Position numbers and translations under genes: made by a program. A stretch of DNA of 64,000 nucleotides from Thermococcus litoralis DSM 5473 (lineage in GTDB: Archaea > Methanobacteriota_B > Thermococci > Thermococcales > Thermococcaceae): NCBI RefSeq assembly GCF_000246985.2, contig NC_022084.1, positions 1,592,156 to 1,656,155 of the forward strand, given 5' to 3'. Positions 44,342 to 53,789 of the stretch are shown here, one piece after another (the stretch's first letter is position 1; the number at the start of each line of letters is the position of its first letter). The notes beneath the pieces were generated by a model. The model worked only from the letters and a program-made list of their open reading frames with translations. It did not search any database and had not been told where the DNA came from.

Positions 44342-45725
44342 AATCAAAGAAGAAATAGTTTCCTTCTTGGAAAACAACAAAAAAAGATTTGTAGAGATAG
44401 CTCAGTACATTTGGGAGAATCCGGAACTCGCTTTTGAAGAATTTAAATCATCAAAAATACTCGCAGATACTCTAAAAGAATTTGGCTTTGAAGTTGAAAG
44501 AGGTATAGCCGACTTGCCAACAGCCTTTGTAGGCACATGGGGAGAGGGAAAACCGGTATTAGGTCTTTTAGCCGAGTATGATGCCCTACCAGGTTTGGCT
44601 GCTGATGGTTCTGGTAAACCAGGCCATGGCTGTGGGCACAATTTACTTGGAACTGCAAGCGTTGCTGCGGGGATAGCAGTCAAACGAGCAATGGAAAAAT
44701 ATGGATTAAAGGGTACAATAAAGGTCTTTGGATGCCCTGCCGAAGAAGTGGTGCTAGGAAAAGTTATAATGGCAGCAAGAGGGGTATTTAACGGTTTAGA
44801 CGCAGTAATTCAGTGGCACCCTTACTGGGAAAATGCAATCCGCTATGACAGTTCAAACGCCGCAGAGATAAAAGTTTACAGATTCTACGGGAAATCAGCT
44901 CACGCCGGAGGCACCCCTTGGGAAGGAAAAAGTGCTCTCGATGCCGCACTCTTGTTCTTAAATTCAATAGAGTTCCTGAGAGAGCACATTTGGGAGAAGG
45001 ATAGGATTCATTACATAATCACCAAAGGAGGTGATGCTCCAAATATAGTTCCAGACTTTGCCGAAGTCGCGGTTGGTATCAGATCATACGACATGAAACA
45101 CTTTGTAGAGCTATCAGAAAGAATTGACAAGTGCGCAATTGGATCAACTCTCAGCACTGGGACAAAAGTAGAGATATTTAGCAAAGGTGCCTGTTATCCC
45201 ATACTCCCCAACAAGGTGTTGTCTTCGGTAGTGTATGAAAATTTGAGGATTGTAGGTCCTCCGAAATTTACAAAAGACATTCTAAAAAGAGAAAAGCTCC
45301 ATACAAATATCAGTAAGTTTGAAGGTTGGGAAATAGGGGAAGAATGGAGAGGAATGACAGCGTCAACAGATGTTGGAGATGTTAGCTGGCTAGTCCCAAC
45401 TTCAGGCCAGCTTACAACAGCATGTGCTCCTATTGGGACTCCAACTCACAGTATAGAGTTTACCAAGTATTCCGGTAGGTCTGTGGGATATGAGGGCATG
45501 ATAACAGCAGCTAAGGTAATGGCGCTTTCGCTAGTAGATATCCTCCTGAACCCAGATGTTGTAGCTAGGGCATGGGAAGAATTCAAAATGAGAAAAAAAA
45601 GTTTAGAGTGGGAATACAAGCCACTACTACCGGCAAAAATAGAATCTCGGCTTGATTTAGAGATAAAAAGAGAAGAACTCAAAATAGAGAATCCTACGAG
45701 AATAAAAAACTTGTTTAATACCTAA
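44331..45725 (+). CDS. M20 family amidohydrolase (AbgB-like)
   Basis: About 464 aa. Metal ligands in LLAEYDALPGLA (75-92 area), GHGCGHNLLGTASVAAG and GCPAEEVVLGKV, then the lid domain with HAGGTPWEGKSALDAALLFLN. This resembles AbgB/aminobenzoyl-glutamate or amino-acid amidohydrolases in the M20D group. ATG 44331 follows AAGGTGG. It ends the first catabolic block; the ECF transporter genes follow 33 bases later. Confidence 0.85.
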   Translation: MKSKIKEEIVSFLENNKKRFVEIAQYIWENPELAFEEFKSSKILADTLKEFGFEVERGIADLPTAFVGTWGEGKPVLGLLAEYDALPGLAADGSGKPGHGCGHNLLGTASVAAGIAVKRAMEKYGLKGTIKVFGCPAEEVVLGKVIMAARGVFNGLDAVIQWHPYWENAIRYDSSNAAEIKVYRFYGKSAHAGGTPWEGKSALDAALLFLNSIEFLREHIWEKDRIHYIITKGGDAPNIVPDFAEVAVGIRSYDMKHFVELSERIDKCAIGSTLSTGTKVEIFSKGACYPILPNKVLSSVVYENLRIVGPPKFTKDILKREKLHTNISKFEGWEIGEEWRGMTASTDVGDVSWLVPTSGQLTTACAPIGTPTHSIEFTKYSGRSVGYEGMITAAKVMALSLVDILLNPDVVARAWEEFKMRKKSLEWEYKPLLPAKIESRLDLEIKREELKIENPTRIKNLFNT

Positions 45726-45757
45726 GCTTCATACAATAAAAGAGGAGGTGTTGTGAA

Positions 45758-45958
45758 ATGGAAGACGATACGAAAAAAATGGGTGTTATAATAGCAGTAA
45801 TGTTTGTCGTGTTTGTGTTATTTAGAGTATACTACCAAAAGGGTAGAAAACTATTAGCAAACTACCATCCGTGGGACTGGATCGGATTAGTAGTATTGTT
45901 TAGTCTCTTGGGTTATGCGATGTATAAGTTACAAAAGAAAGGATCCGAAGAGGCCTAA
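45758..45958 (+). CDS. Small two-helix membrane protein
   Basis: 66 aa: helix 1 VGIIAVMFVVFVLF-like segment (about 10-25), a basic loop with YYQKGRKLLANYHPWDW, and helix 2 IGLVVLFSLLGYAMYKL (about 42-59). GGAGGTGTTG lies ahead of the ATG. Not recognised as a known family. Position before an ECF transporter suggests an accessory or second membrane part. Confidence 0.65.
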   Translation: MEDDTKKMGVIIAVMFVVFVLFRVYYQKGRKLLANYHPWDWIGLVVLFSLLGYAMYKLQKKGSEEA

Positions 45959-46030
45959 ATTATTAAAGCAAGCCTAAGATGAAACCTTGAAGCAACCTAG
46001 CATAGTTAAAAAAATCAGGGTGGAGTTAAA

Positions 46031-47788
46031 ATGTCGGAATACATAATAGAATTGGAAAATGTGTCATACAAGTATCCCGGAAGTTCAGAGTATGCTATCA
46101 AAAATATAAACTTAAGAATCAAGAAAGGCGAAAGGGTACTAATAACTGGACCTTCTGGAGCAGGTAAGACTACACTCTGTAGTATATTTAACGGCCTAGT
46201 TCCCCATCACTATGGAGGAGAATTAGAGGGGAGAGCTATAGTAAGTGGAAGAGATATAACAGAAGCGACTATTGGCGAACTAGCATTTATAGCAGGTTTA
46301 CTATTTCAAGACCCCTCCTCCCAATTAATCTCCCCAACAGTAGAAGATGAAGTAGCATTTGGACTAGAGAATAAAGGAGTGTCCCCTGAAGAGATAGAGA
46401 AACTCGTAGACTATTATCTTAGGTACCTAGGAATTGAGCACTTAAAGGGAAGAACACCTCAACACCTTTCTGGGGGACAACAACAATTGGTAGCTCTAGC
46501 TGCAGTTCTTGCTATGGAACCCGAAATCTATGTACTCGATGAACCAACCTCGAATTTAGACCCTATAAATTCAGAAATGGTATTTAAAGTAATACATAGG
46601 ATCGCCAAAGAAAGAGCTAAGACCTTAATTTTAGTAGAACATAAACTAGAAAAGGTAATTGATATCGTCGACCGTCTAATCGTAATGAATAAAGGAGAAA
46701 TAGTCTACAATGGTCCATTTGAAGGCATTCTAGATGACATCAATAAGTACGAAGAAATAATAAATCTTGGAGTACCGATTCCACAAGTTACACAACTATA
46801 CGCATTGTTCAAGAAGAGCAATAAAATAAACTCGTCAAAGATTCCTCTAAAAGTTCCTGAAGCAAGAGACGTCTTTGCAAGATATATTGATTTACAAAAC
46901 CAAGAAAGAATAAAAGATGCATGCCTAAAATATACTTTCCAGGACAAATACACTCAAAACAGAAAAGAACCTATTATCAAAGTTGAAGATGTGCATTTTG
47001 TATATCCTAATGGGGTAAAAGCACTAAATGGAATATCTCTAGAAATATACAGAGGAGAATTTGTGTCAATTCTTGGACAGAATGGCTCTGGAAAAACAAC
47101 CTTAGTAAAGCACTTTAATGGTCTTTTAAAACCAACTTCGGGAAGAGTAATAGTTGATGGAATGGATACCAAAGAAGTAAAAATGATTCAATTAGTAAAG
47201 AAAGTTGCATATTGTTTTCAGAACCCAGATGAACAGATATTCGCATCTAGAGTCAGGGATGAGCTGGCTTATGGCCCTAAGAACTTAGGGTATCCTCCTG
47301 AGAAGATTGAGGAGTTAGTAACCAAAGTTTCCAAAGAACTTGGACTATATGAGTTACTTGATAAAAATCCATTTGAACTGAGCATGGGGCAAAGACAAAT
47401 TCTTGCAGTAGCCTCAGTTCTAGTAATGGAACCAGAAATTCTAATAGTAGATGAACCAACTACTGGACAAGATCCAAAAGGCGCGCGAAAAATCATGGAT
47501 CTTATGAAATCATTAAACCAGCAAGGAAAAACAATAATTGTAATTACACACGATATGAATCTTGCAGCAGAGTATTCCGACAGAATAATTGTGATTAATA
47601 ATGGAAAGAAACTCACAGAGGGCACTCCCAGAGAAGTATTCTCTAATCTAAATCTTCTGAAAAAAGCCCATCTAGAACCTCCCCAAGTTACTCAGCTTGC
47701 TCTTGAACTTGGACTCCCTTGTATCCCACTTAATGTTCAGGAATGTTTTGAAATTTTTTCCCAACTATGGAGGGAGAAAGATGAATAA
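46031..47788 (+). CDS. ecfA: ECF transporter ATPase, two EcfA domains fused
   Basis: 585 aa with two ABC domains. Domain 1: Walker A GPSGAGKTT (40-48), Q-loop LLFQDPSSQL, signature LSGGQQQLVALAAVLAME, Walker B VLDEPTSNLDP. Domain 2 (about 312-560): Walker A GQNGSGKTT, YCFQNPDEQIF, signature variant LSMGQRQILAVAS, VDEPTTGQDP. The LSMGQ signature is usual for EcfA2. A fused EcfA1-EcfA2 occurs in several archaea. It overlaps ecfT by 8 bases. It energises vitamin-like uptake together with EcfT and the S component. Confidence 0.92.
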   Translation: MSEYIIELENVSYKYPGSSEYAIKNINLRIKKGERVLITGPSGAGKTTLCSIFNGLVPHHYGGELEGRAIVSGRDITEATIGELAFIAGLLFQDPSSQLISPTVEDEVAFGLENKGVSPEEIEKLVDYYLRYLGIEHLKGRTPQHLSGGQQQLVALAAVLAMEPEIYVLDEPTSNLDPINSEMVFKVIHRIAKERAKTLILVEHKLEKVIDIVDRLIVMNKGEIVYNGPFEGILDDINKYEEIINLGVPIPQVTQLYALFKKSNKINSSKIPLKVPEARDVFARYIDLQNQERIKDACLKYTFQDKYTQNRKEPIIKVEDVHFVYPNGVKALNGISLEIYRGEFVSILGQNGSGKTTLVKHFNGLLKPTSGRVIVDGMDTKEVKMIQLVKKVAYCFQNPDEQIFASRVRDELAYGPKNLGYPPEKIEELVTKVSKELGLYELLDKNPFELSMGQRQILAVASVLVMEPEILIVDEPTTGQDPKGARKIMDLMKSLNQQGKTIIVITHDMNLAAEYSDRIIVINNGKKLTEGTPREVFSNLNLLKKAHLEPPQVTQLALELGLPCIPLNVQECFEIFSQLWREKDE

Positions 47789-48596
47789 CAGCAATAAAAG
47801 CTTGCTGTATAAGCTAGACCCTAGAACGAAAATGCTAATGTTACTAGGATTTATAATCGGAGGCGTGCTTATTCAGGATCCGATAATAGTACTAGTACTA
47901 CTGCTTGGGGTTATTGCAATTTATGTAAAAATTGGTCTTACAGAGAGACTGAAAAAGCTGATGGGAACTATTTGGATAGCTATGATACTCCTATTCCTAC
48001 TAAACTTCCCATTTGTAAAACCAAAACCTGGAGAAGAGATACTCCTTTATCTTATACCTCCAGATCATGTTCCAGTGGCTATCTCCAATCTTGCTCAAGG
48101 AATTGCTAATGCATTAAGATTCGCATTTTTCATCTTAGTAGCAACCCTACTTACTGAGACTACTCCAACCGCAGACTTAGTCCGTGCTCTAGTAAAACTC
48201 AAAATGCCGCCAGAAATAGCCATATCTATTGGGATAGCATTTTCATACATCCCTGTACTTGTCAAGGAATTCGAGACAATCATCGAAGCTCAACGGTCAA
48301 GGGGTGCGAATTTTGAAACAAAGAATCCACTCAAAAAGATCTACCTGCTAATTCCCGTAATAGTCCCCGCAATGTTCATTTCAATAATTAGAGGTAGAGA
48401 AATAGCGAAAGTAATAGAAGCAAGGGGTTTCATGTACGATCCTAGGAATAGAACATATAGACGTGAACTAAAGCTAAAAATGGAAGATAAAGGGATGATA
48501 ATATTAACTTTTGTTTTTGTAATTTGTATAGCTATCTTGAAAAGTAAAGGATATTTGGAGTATACTTCCACTTTAGAATACCTAATTAGGAGGTGA
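47781..48596 (+). CDS. ecfT: ECF transporter transmembrane protein EcfT
   Basis: 271 aa, about six helices. LLYKLDPRTKMLMLLGFIIG is the EcfT start. The two coupling helices show EAQRSRGANFE and VIEARGFMYDPR, the paired x-R-G motifs that dock to the ATPases. ATG 47781 overlaps ecfA. Substrate is set by the S component that follows 6 bases later. Confidence 0.92.
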   Translation: MNNSNKSLLYKLDPRTKMLMLLGFIIGGVLIQDPIIVLVLLLGVIAIYVKIGLTERLKKLMGTIWIAMILLFLLNFPFVKPKPGEEILLYLIPPDHVPVAISNLAQGIANALRFAFFILVATLLTETTPTADLVRALVKLKMPPEIAISIGIAFSYIPVLVKEFETIIEAQRSRGANFETKNPLKKIYLLIPVIVPAMFISIIRGREIAKVIEARGFMYDPRNRTYRRELKLKMEDKGMIILTFVFVICIAILKSKGYLEYTSTLEYLIRR

Positions 48597-48602
48597 TAAG
48601 AT

Positions 48603-49166
48603 ATGGAAAAAGGAAGTGAAAGTAAGAAAAAACCTCTCTTAACATCTAGACAAATGGGACTAATAGCAGCATTTGGTGGAGCAGCATTTGCATTTAGAGC
48701 ACTAGGAATAGCCATTCCATTAGTACCTCCATTAGTAATGGATCCTGGAGCACTAATGCCATGTCTAGCAGGTATGGCAGGAGGCCCATTAGTCGGTGCA
48801 ATTGTAGGAATAGCTAGAGGTATTCCCTCTGGATTGCCTGCCGTAGATTTGTGGGCCCAACCAATTAAGGGAATATATTGGGCATACGTCTGGAAGTATA
48901 TCATACTAAGAGTCAAGGATACAAAGAAAAGGTGGTTATTCTTCGCATTTATGACATGGTTCCTGCAATTCTTTGTGGAGGCCCCAATGTTCATTGCAGC
49001 AAACGCCTTTATCTACAAGATTTACCCATTTTATCCAACATGGCCGTTTACATTGGGATGGTATAGTGGGATAGTATATCCATTGTTCCAGTTTGCAGTA
49101 TTTGCAGCTATGGTAAAGGCATTCCCAGGCTTGTTTGGATGGGATACTGGGAAGGCACCATGGTGA
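48603..49166 (+). CDS. ECF transporter substrate-binding (S) component, unknown substrate
   Basis: 187 aa with five or six helices. The basic N-terminus before LTSRQMGLIAAFGGAAFAFRALGIAIPLVPPLVMDPGALMPCLAGMAGGPLVGAIVGI looks like an S component, including a helix-1 region that contacts EcfT. I do not recognise the vitamin-specific motifs of RibU, ThiT, BioY or CbiM. Linkage to hydrolase and racemase genes suggests a cyclic amide or peptide-derived compound. It is the last gene of the ECF unit. Confidence 0.75.
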   Translation: MEKGSESKKKPLLTSRQMGLIAAFGGAAFAFRALGIAIPLVPPLVMDPGALMPCLAGMAGGPLVGAIVGIARGIPSGLPAVDLWAQPIKGIYWAYVWKYIILRVKDTKKRWLFFAFMTWFLQFFVEAPMFIAANAFIYKIYPFYPTWPFTLGWYSGIVYPLFQFAVFAAMVKAFPGLFGWDTGKAPW

Positions 49167-49290
49167 TTTTGCTTTGAACTTTTATTTTTTCTTCTTTTTT
49201 GTAGTTGAAATTGTAAATCTTATGATAGTAGGGATGTTTTAACAATGAGAGAGCATATAGAAATACCAAACTTCAAAAGTGGTGATAAGA

Positions 49291-49815
49291 ATGGAAGTAA
49301 TGAAAGCAGTTAAGGGTCGTAGGGCTGTGAGAAAGTTCAAAGACAAGAAGATTCCAAAAGAACACCTCCTTAAAATCCTTGAAGCAGGAATCTGGGCCCC
49401 AAGCGGAAGTAACATCCAACCTTGGGAATTCATACTAATAACTCAAGAACCAACAATAGAGAAGATAAAACTAATATCCCCAGGCCTCTTCGGAAACCCT
49501 ACAGCCTTAATAATATGCTGCATCAACAAAAAAAGAGCAGAAAAAGGAGGCAGAGCAGGAGAAAACACAGCACTAATGGATGTTTCGATGGCTGCTCAAA
49601 ACATGATGTTAATGGCTTACTCACTTGGAATAGGTTCCTGCCCAATAGTTTCATTTAACAAGATTGCACTAAAAGAACTTTTGAATATTCCCAAAGATGT
49701 GGAGCCGATACTTATGATAAGTTTCGGCTATCCCGAATTCTGGCCCAAACCGCCGAAAAGACGGCCGTTAAAGGAGGTGGTGTACGTTGAAGAGTACGGA
49801 AAGCATCTTGAATGA
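49291..49815 (+). CDS. Nitroreductase family FMN oxidoreductase
   Basis: About 174 aa. VKGRRAVRKFKDKKIPKEHLLKILEAGIWAPSGSNIQPWEFILI is the FMN-binding start. MDVSMAAQNMMLMAYSLGIGSCPIVSFN and LMISFGYPEFWPKPPKRRPLKEVV complete the fold. ATG 49291 follows GGTGATAAG. The natural substrate is unknown; it may reduce an activated double bond. It overlaps the DUF6092 gene by 29 bases, which is tight coupling. Confidence 0.85.
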   Translation: MEVMKAVKGRRAVRKFKDKKIPKEHLLKILEAGIWAPSGSNIQPWEFILITQEPTIEKIKLISPGLFGNPTALIICCINKKRAEKGGRAGENTALMDVSMAAQNMMLMAYSLGIGSCPIVSFNKIALKELLNIPKDVEPILMISFGYPEFWPKPPKRRPLKEVVYVEEYGKHLE

Positions 49816-50083
49816 TGATCACTTCAAACTTTTAGCCTTTTTAATAACAAGCGCTAGGGGCTGCGTTGGTGAACCTCCCTTGTACGGCCCGTTAAGATTG
49901 GTAGACGCTGCGGCAAGACTTGTTGAGATAATGAAGAAAGAAGGAAAAGCAATTCCCGAGATAATAGAACTGCAAAAGCTGATTGAAGAAAAGAAGGACT
50001 TGGTAATGTACGACGAGGAAGAGTTCATCAAATTTTTGGATGATCTTTCAAAAAAACTAGCAGAGATAATTAAAAAACAATAA
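49787..50083 (+). CDS. DUF6092 family protein
   Basis: 98 aa from TTG 49787, preceded by GGAGGTGGTG. The pattern HFKLLAFLITSARGCVGEPPLYGPLRLVDAAARLVEIM is the DUF6092 core, a small helical family of unknown function. It overlaps the nitroreductase gene by 29 bases, a link that suggests a shared task. The C-terminal third is Lys/Glu-rich helix. Confidence 0.72.
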   Translation: MKSTESILNDDHFKLLAFLITSARGCVGEPPLYGPLRLVDAAARLVEIMKKEGKAIPEIIELQKLIEEKKDLVMYDEEEFIKFLDDLSKKLAEIIKKQ

Positions 50084-50104
50084 AAAACTGAGGAGGACTC
50101 AAAA

Positions 50105-50626
50105 ATGGAGGAAAATGACACGGAAATAGCAGTTTTAAAGAAGATTTTCAAAGGAAGACTAGACGATTTAGATATCAAAATTTATCAACTATTACGAGAA
50201 GATGGTCGGATGAGTGACACAAAAATAGCTGAAAAACTAGGTGTTTCAGTTACCACTATTAGACGTCGTCGTCTAAAGCTTCAAGAAGAAGGAATTTTAC
50301 AAATAGTTGGTCTGTTACTTTTGAAAGCAGCAAATGTTGTATATGCTGATGTATTAGTCAAATTAGATAAAGAAGCTCGAATCGAAGAGATTAATGAATT
50401 TATCAATGAAGCTCTTAGCAATCCAAGAATATATGAAGTAACCGAATACATTGGAGGGGATTATGATATCTTACTAAGATTCTTTGAAACAAATCTTGAA
50501 AGACTTAGATATCACATTGACAAGTTTCTCAGAAATAGACAAAAAAGAATCATAGAAAAGTACCAAGTGTATCCTGCAATAGGGAGCCCCAAGGCATGGT
50601 ATAAATCATTTAAACTGAAATTTTGA
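50105..50626 (+). CDS. Lrp/AsnC family transcriptional regulator
   Basis: 173 aa. Winged helix at about 20-70 (LDDLDIKIYQLLREDGRMSDTKIAEKLGVSVTTIRRRRLKLQEEG) and RAM domain (about 85-165, EVTEYIGGDYDILLRFFE). A 15-residue acidic N-terminal extension is unusual. It resembles the regulator at 55056 rather than the one at 39356 (shared LREDGR-SDT, GVSV-T-RRRRL, GLLL). The likely target is the symporter unit that follows. Confidence 0.88.
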   Translation: MEENDTEIAVLKKIFKGRLDDLDIKIYQLLREDGRMSDTKIAEKLGVSVTTIRRRRLKLQEEGILQIVGLLLLKAANVVYADVLVKLDKEARIEEINEFINEALSNPRIYEVTEYIGGDYDILLRFFETNLERLRYHIDKFLRNRQKRIIEKYQVYPAIGSPKAWYKSFKLKF

Positions 50627-50905
50627 TTATGTTATCTCTCACTTTTTAAGTTTATGTTAATTTTTTAGAGTTAGTGGTATCTTCTCTGTTTGACAAGCCA
50701 AGATTGATACTATTCGTCACTATACTTCAGATTCTTTAAATACAATAGATAAAAGTAATGTGATAAAGTTTGGAAGTTCTATAGATTACAGTATAAAGAT
50801 GAACAAATTTGTCTTAGTATGATGTAAGATTTTAAACAAAAAGGTATAAATATTACATTTTTTATCTACTTTATGATTATGTTTTCAATTAGGAGGTGCT
50901 ACCTT
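50627..50905 (+). promoter_or_regulatory. Regulatory interval before the DUF3311-symporter operon
   Basis: No gene is seen. CTTTTTAAG and AATTTTTTAG T-rich stretches after the regulator can end its transcript. AAAAAGGTATAAATATTAC (about 50838-50856) is a good BRE/TATA, placing transcription start near 50875-50880. The gene start has AGGAGGTGC ahead of ATG 50906. Confidence 0.5.
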
Positions 50906-51118
50906 ATGGAAAAAACAAAAGCATATACTTATGCAATATTGTTGGGAACAATACCCTGGATAGCATATGTCGTTATCTCGCCATTTTTCAACAAAGCAGA
51001 GCCACTGATCCTAGGAATGCCTCCACTGATGTTTTGGAACACCCTATGGTTGATATTGACATCTTTATGTCTATATGGGGCGTACAAATTTGAGCTAGGA
51101 GGTGGATTACTTGAGTAG
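50906..51118 (+). CDS. DUF3311 small membrane protein
   Basis: 70 aa with two helices (about 8-26 and 45-64) and PLILGMPPLMFWNTLWLILTSLCLYGAYK, the DUF3311 pattern. Such proteins commonly precede sodium/solute symporters and probably form part of the transporter. ATG 50906 follows AGGAGGTGC. It overlaps the symporter start by 8 bases. Confidence 0.78.
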   Translation: MEKTKAYTYAILLGTIPWIAYVVISPFFNKAEPLILGMPPLMFWNTLWLILTSLCLYGAYKFELGGGLLE

Positions 51119-52562
51119 TGCAACAGTCCCATTGCTATTAGTGTTAGGGTGGGTTCTGTTAAGCCTCATAGTGGGTGTAATGGCAGGAATCAAAAGGAAG
51201 TTTACTCTTGAAGGATATCTAGTTTCAGGAAGAGGTCTCGGATTGATCTTTTTATATGTACTTATGGCCGGTGAAATTTACAGTGCATACGCATTCCTAG
51301 GAACTGGAGGCTGGGCATATTCGTATGGTATGCCAATAATGTATGCAATTGGGTATGGAGCCCTAGCTTATTCATTCGGCTACTTTTATGCAAGATATGT
51401 ATGGAAAGCAGGTAAGGCATTTGGGTGTGTAACTCAAGCGGACTATTTCCAGGTAAGATACAACAGCAAAACTCTTGCAGTAATAGTTGCATTGATTGGA
51501 ATTATATTTAATATTCCATATCTCCAGTTACAGCTACAAGGACTGGGTTATATTGTTAATGTAGGATCTCTTGGGAGTATTTCTACAAGGGCAGGGATAA
51601 TAATTGGAATGGTCATTATGATGATCTACGTATATACAAGTGGATTAAGGGGAATTTCTTGGACAAACCTGCTTCAAGCGACTCTCATGTTCATAGTTGC
51701 ATGGGCAGTTCTATTTGCAATTCCTTTCAAACAGTTTGGAGGAATTAGTGAGCTGTTCAAAACTCTAGCACAAACAAAACCCGATCATTTAATTCTTCAT
51801 CCTCCAATGGGGATAGCGTGGTATGTTTCTACGCTAATTCTTAGTGGCCTAGGCTTCTTTATGTACCCCCAAATGTATCCGTCCATATACGGAGCAAGAG
51901 ACCTTAAGACTCTAAAAAGAAATTATGTCCTTTTGCCGATCTATTCAATATTCATGATTCCTGTAATTTTAGCAGGCTTTACAGTAGCTGCTTTAGGTCT
52001 AAAACTTGGGGCTCCTGATGAAGCCGTTTTAAAAGCTGTCGAAATTACGTATCCATCGTGGGTATTGGGGATAGTAGGTGCTGCTGGATTTGCAGCAGCA
52101 GCATCGACAGCAAGTGCAATACTCCTTTCATTGGCAGGACTGTTGTCCAAGAACTTGTACACGATTGTAAAGCCTAATGCATCAGATAAGGAGCTTGTTA
52201 TAGCAAGTAGAGCCTCAGTTGTTATTCTTGGTACTTTAGCAATGCTTTTGGCCTTGTATACCCCTGGGAGGCTCGTTTCATTGTTGCTCTTGGCATATGC
52301 AGGAATGACACAAATGTTTCCAGCTGCGGTGTTTGGACTATTTTGGAAGAGAATGAACAAATATGCCGCTGGGGCAGGGATGATTGCAGGGTTGATAACA
52401 ATTACATACTTACGTCTTGTACTAAAAACAAATCCATTAGGAATTCACTTTGGTCTTTGGGGTGTACTTGTAAATGTCATTGTGACTGTAGTAGTGGCAT
52501 TAGTTACAAAACCAGAGGAAGAAATTTTCCAGAAATTCAAGGAAGCTGTAGTTTCTTTATGA
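51111..52562 (+). CDS. Sodium:solute symporter (SSS family)
   Basis: About 483 aa, twelve or thirteen helices, with FTLEGYLVSGRGLG near the start, LMAGEIYSAYAFLGTGGWAYSYG and GLRGISWTNLLQATLMFIVAW, and AAASTASAILLSLAGLLSKNLY (the sodium-binding helix). Start is TTG 51111 with AGGAGGTGG ahead; a GTG at 51102 is the alternative. Substrate may be an amino acid, hydantoin-like compound or short-chain acid; neighbouring hydrolases suggest an N-acyl amino acid. It works with DUF3311. Confidence 0.88.
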   Translation: MSSATVPLLLVLGWVLLSLIVGVMAGIKRKFTLEGYLVSGRGLGLIFLYVLMAGEIYSAYAFLGTGGWAYSYGMPIMYAIGYGALAYSFGYFYARYVWKAGKAFGCVTQADYFQVRYNSKTLAVIVALIGIIFNIPYLQLQLQGLGYIVNVGSLGSISTRAGIIIGMVIMMIYVYTSGLRGISWTNLLQATLMFIVAWAVLFAIPFKQFGGISELFKTLAQTKPDHLILHPPMGIAWYVSTLILSGLGFFMYPQMYPSIYGARDLKTLKRNYVLLPIYSIFMIPVILAGFTVAALGLKLGAPDEAVLKAVEITYPSWVLGIVGAAGFAAAASTASAILLSLAGLLSKNLYTIVKPNASDKELVIASRASVVILGTLAMLLALYTPGRLVSLLLLAYAGMTQMFPAAVFGLFWKRMNKYAAGAGMIAGLITITYLRLVLKTNPLGIHFGLWGVLVNVIVTVVVALVTKPEEEIFQKFKEAVVSL

Positions 52563-52619
52563 CTCATACAGTTTTTATTTTTCGATTATTTTGAATTTAA
52601 TATTTTTGGAGGTGAAGGC

Positions 52620-53789
52620 ATGAAAGAGGAAATAATAAAGAAAGCTAAGGAATTGGAGAATTACATTATCGAAAAACGTCGTGATTTCCATATGTATCCT
52701 GAACTTAAATATGAAGAAGAGAGAACATCTCAGATAGTTACTGAAGAACTTAAAAAACTTGGTTATGAGGTTATTAGAACTGCCAAAACTGGTGTCATAG
52801 GGATTCTAAGGGGAAGTAAAGAGGGAAAAACTGTGGCTTTGAGGGCTGATATGGATGCTTTGCCTGTTCAGGAGGAGAATGACGTTCCCTATAAGTCCAG
52901 AATTCTGGGAAAAATGCACGCTTGTGGACACGATGCTCATGTAGCAATGCTCCTCGGAGCAGCAAGAATATTGGCTGAAATAAAAGATAACTTGAATGGA
53001 ACTGTAAAACTCATTTTCCAACCCGCTGAGGAAGGTGGTCTTGGAGCTAAAAAAATTGTAGAGGAGGGACACTTAGATGATGTAGATGCAGTATTTGGTA
53101 TTCATGTATGGGCGGAACTACCTTCGGGAGCAATAGGCATAAAGAGTGGTCCACTTTTAGCATCGGCAGATGCTTTTAGAGTGATAATAAAGGGAAAAGG
53201 AGGCCATGGTGCTGTTCCCCATCTCTCAATTGACCCTATTGCAGCTTCAGTTGATTTAGTAAACGCTTACCAAAAGATTATATCTAGAGAAATTGACCCT
53301 CTTCAGCCTGCAGTTATTAGTGTTACTAGCATAAAAGCTGGGACTACTTTTAATGTAATTCCAGAAACTGCGGAGCTTTTGGGAACTATACGAACATTTA
53401 GTGAAGAAGTAAGAAATTATATAATTGAAAGGATGGAACAGATAACAGAGGAATACTCAAAAGGTATGAGAACTGAAGGAAAATTTGAATTGACTATGGA
53501 GTATATCCCTCCCACTATAAATGATGAAAACCTTGCTAAATTTGCAAAAGATGTGCTTTCCGACATTGGAAAAGTGGTAGAACCTAGGCCAACTATGGGG
53601 GCTGAAGATTTTGCCTTTTATACCACAAAAAGTCCAGGACTCTTCATCCTTTTAGGAATACGAAATGAAGAGAAAGGAATAATTTATCCTCACCATCATC
53701 CGAAATTCAATGTTGACGAAGATGTCCTTTGGATAGGAAGTGCAATATATTCGCTTTTGGCATACAAGTACTTGGAGGGCAGAATATGA
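52620..53789 (+). CDS. M20D amidohydrolase (amino acid amidase/carboxypeptidase type)
   Basis: 389 aa. Metal ligands: RADMDALPVQEEN (75-87), MHACGHDAH (99-107, including C102 as ligand), and PAEEGGLGAKK (E137/E138), with HHHPKFNVDE near the end. Resembles the hyperthermophile carboxypeptidase/IAA-amino-acid hydrolase group. GGAGGTGAAG precedes the ATG. It sits between the symporter and Pcp genes, consistent with hydrolysing imported N-acyl amino acids. Overlaps pcp by 4 bases. Confidence 0.9.
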   Translation: MKEEIIKKAKELENYIIEKRRDFHMYPELKYEEERTSQIVTEELKKLGYEVIRTAKTGVIGILRGSKEGKTVALRADMDALPVQEENDVPYKSRILGKMHACGHDAHVAMLLGAARILAEIKDNLNGTVKLIFQPAEEGGLGAKKIVEEGHLDDVDAVFGIHVWAELPSGAIGIKSGPLLASADAFRVIIKGKGGHGAVPHLSIDPIAASVDLVNAYQKIISREIDPLQPAVISVTSIKAGTTFNVIPETAELLGTIRTFSEEVRNYIIERMEQITEEYSKGMRTEGKFELTMEYIPPTINDENLAKFAKDVLSDIGKVVEPRPTMGAEDFAFYTTKSPGLFILLGIRNEEKGIIYPHHHPKFNVDEDVLWIGSAIYSLLAYKYLEGRI

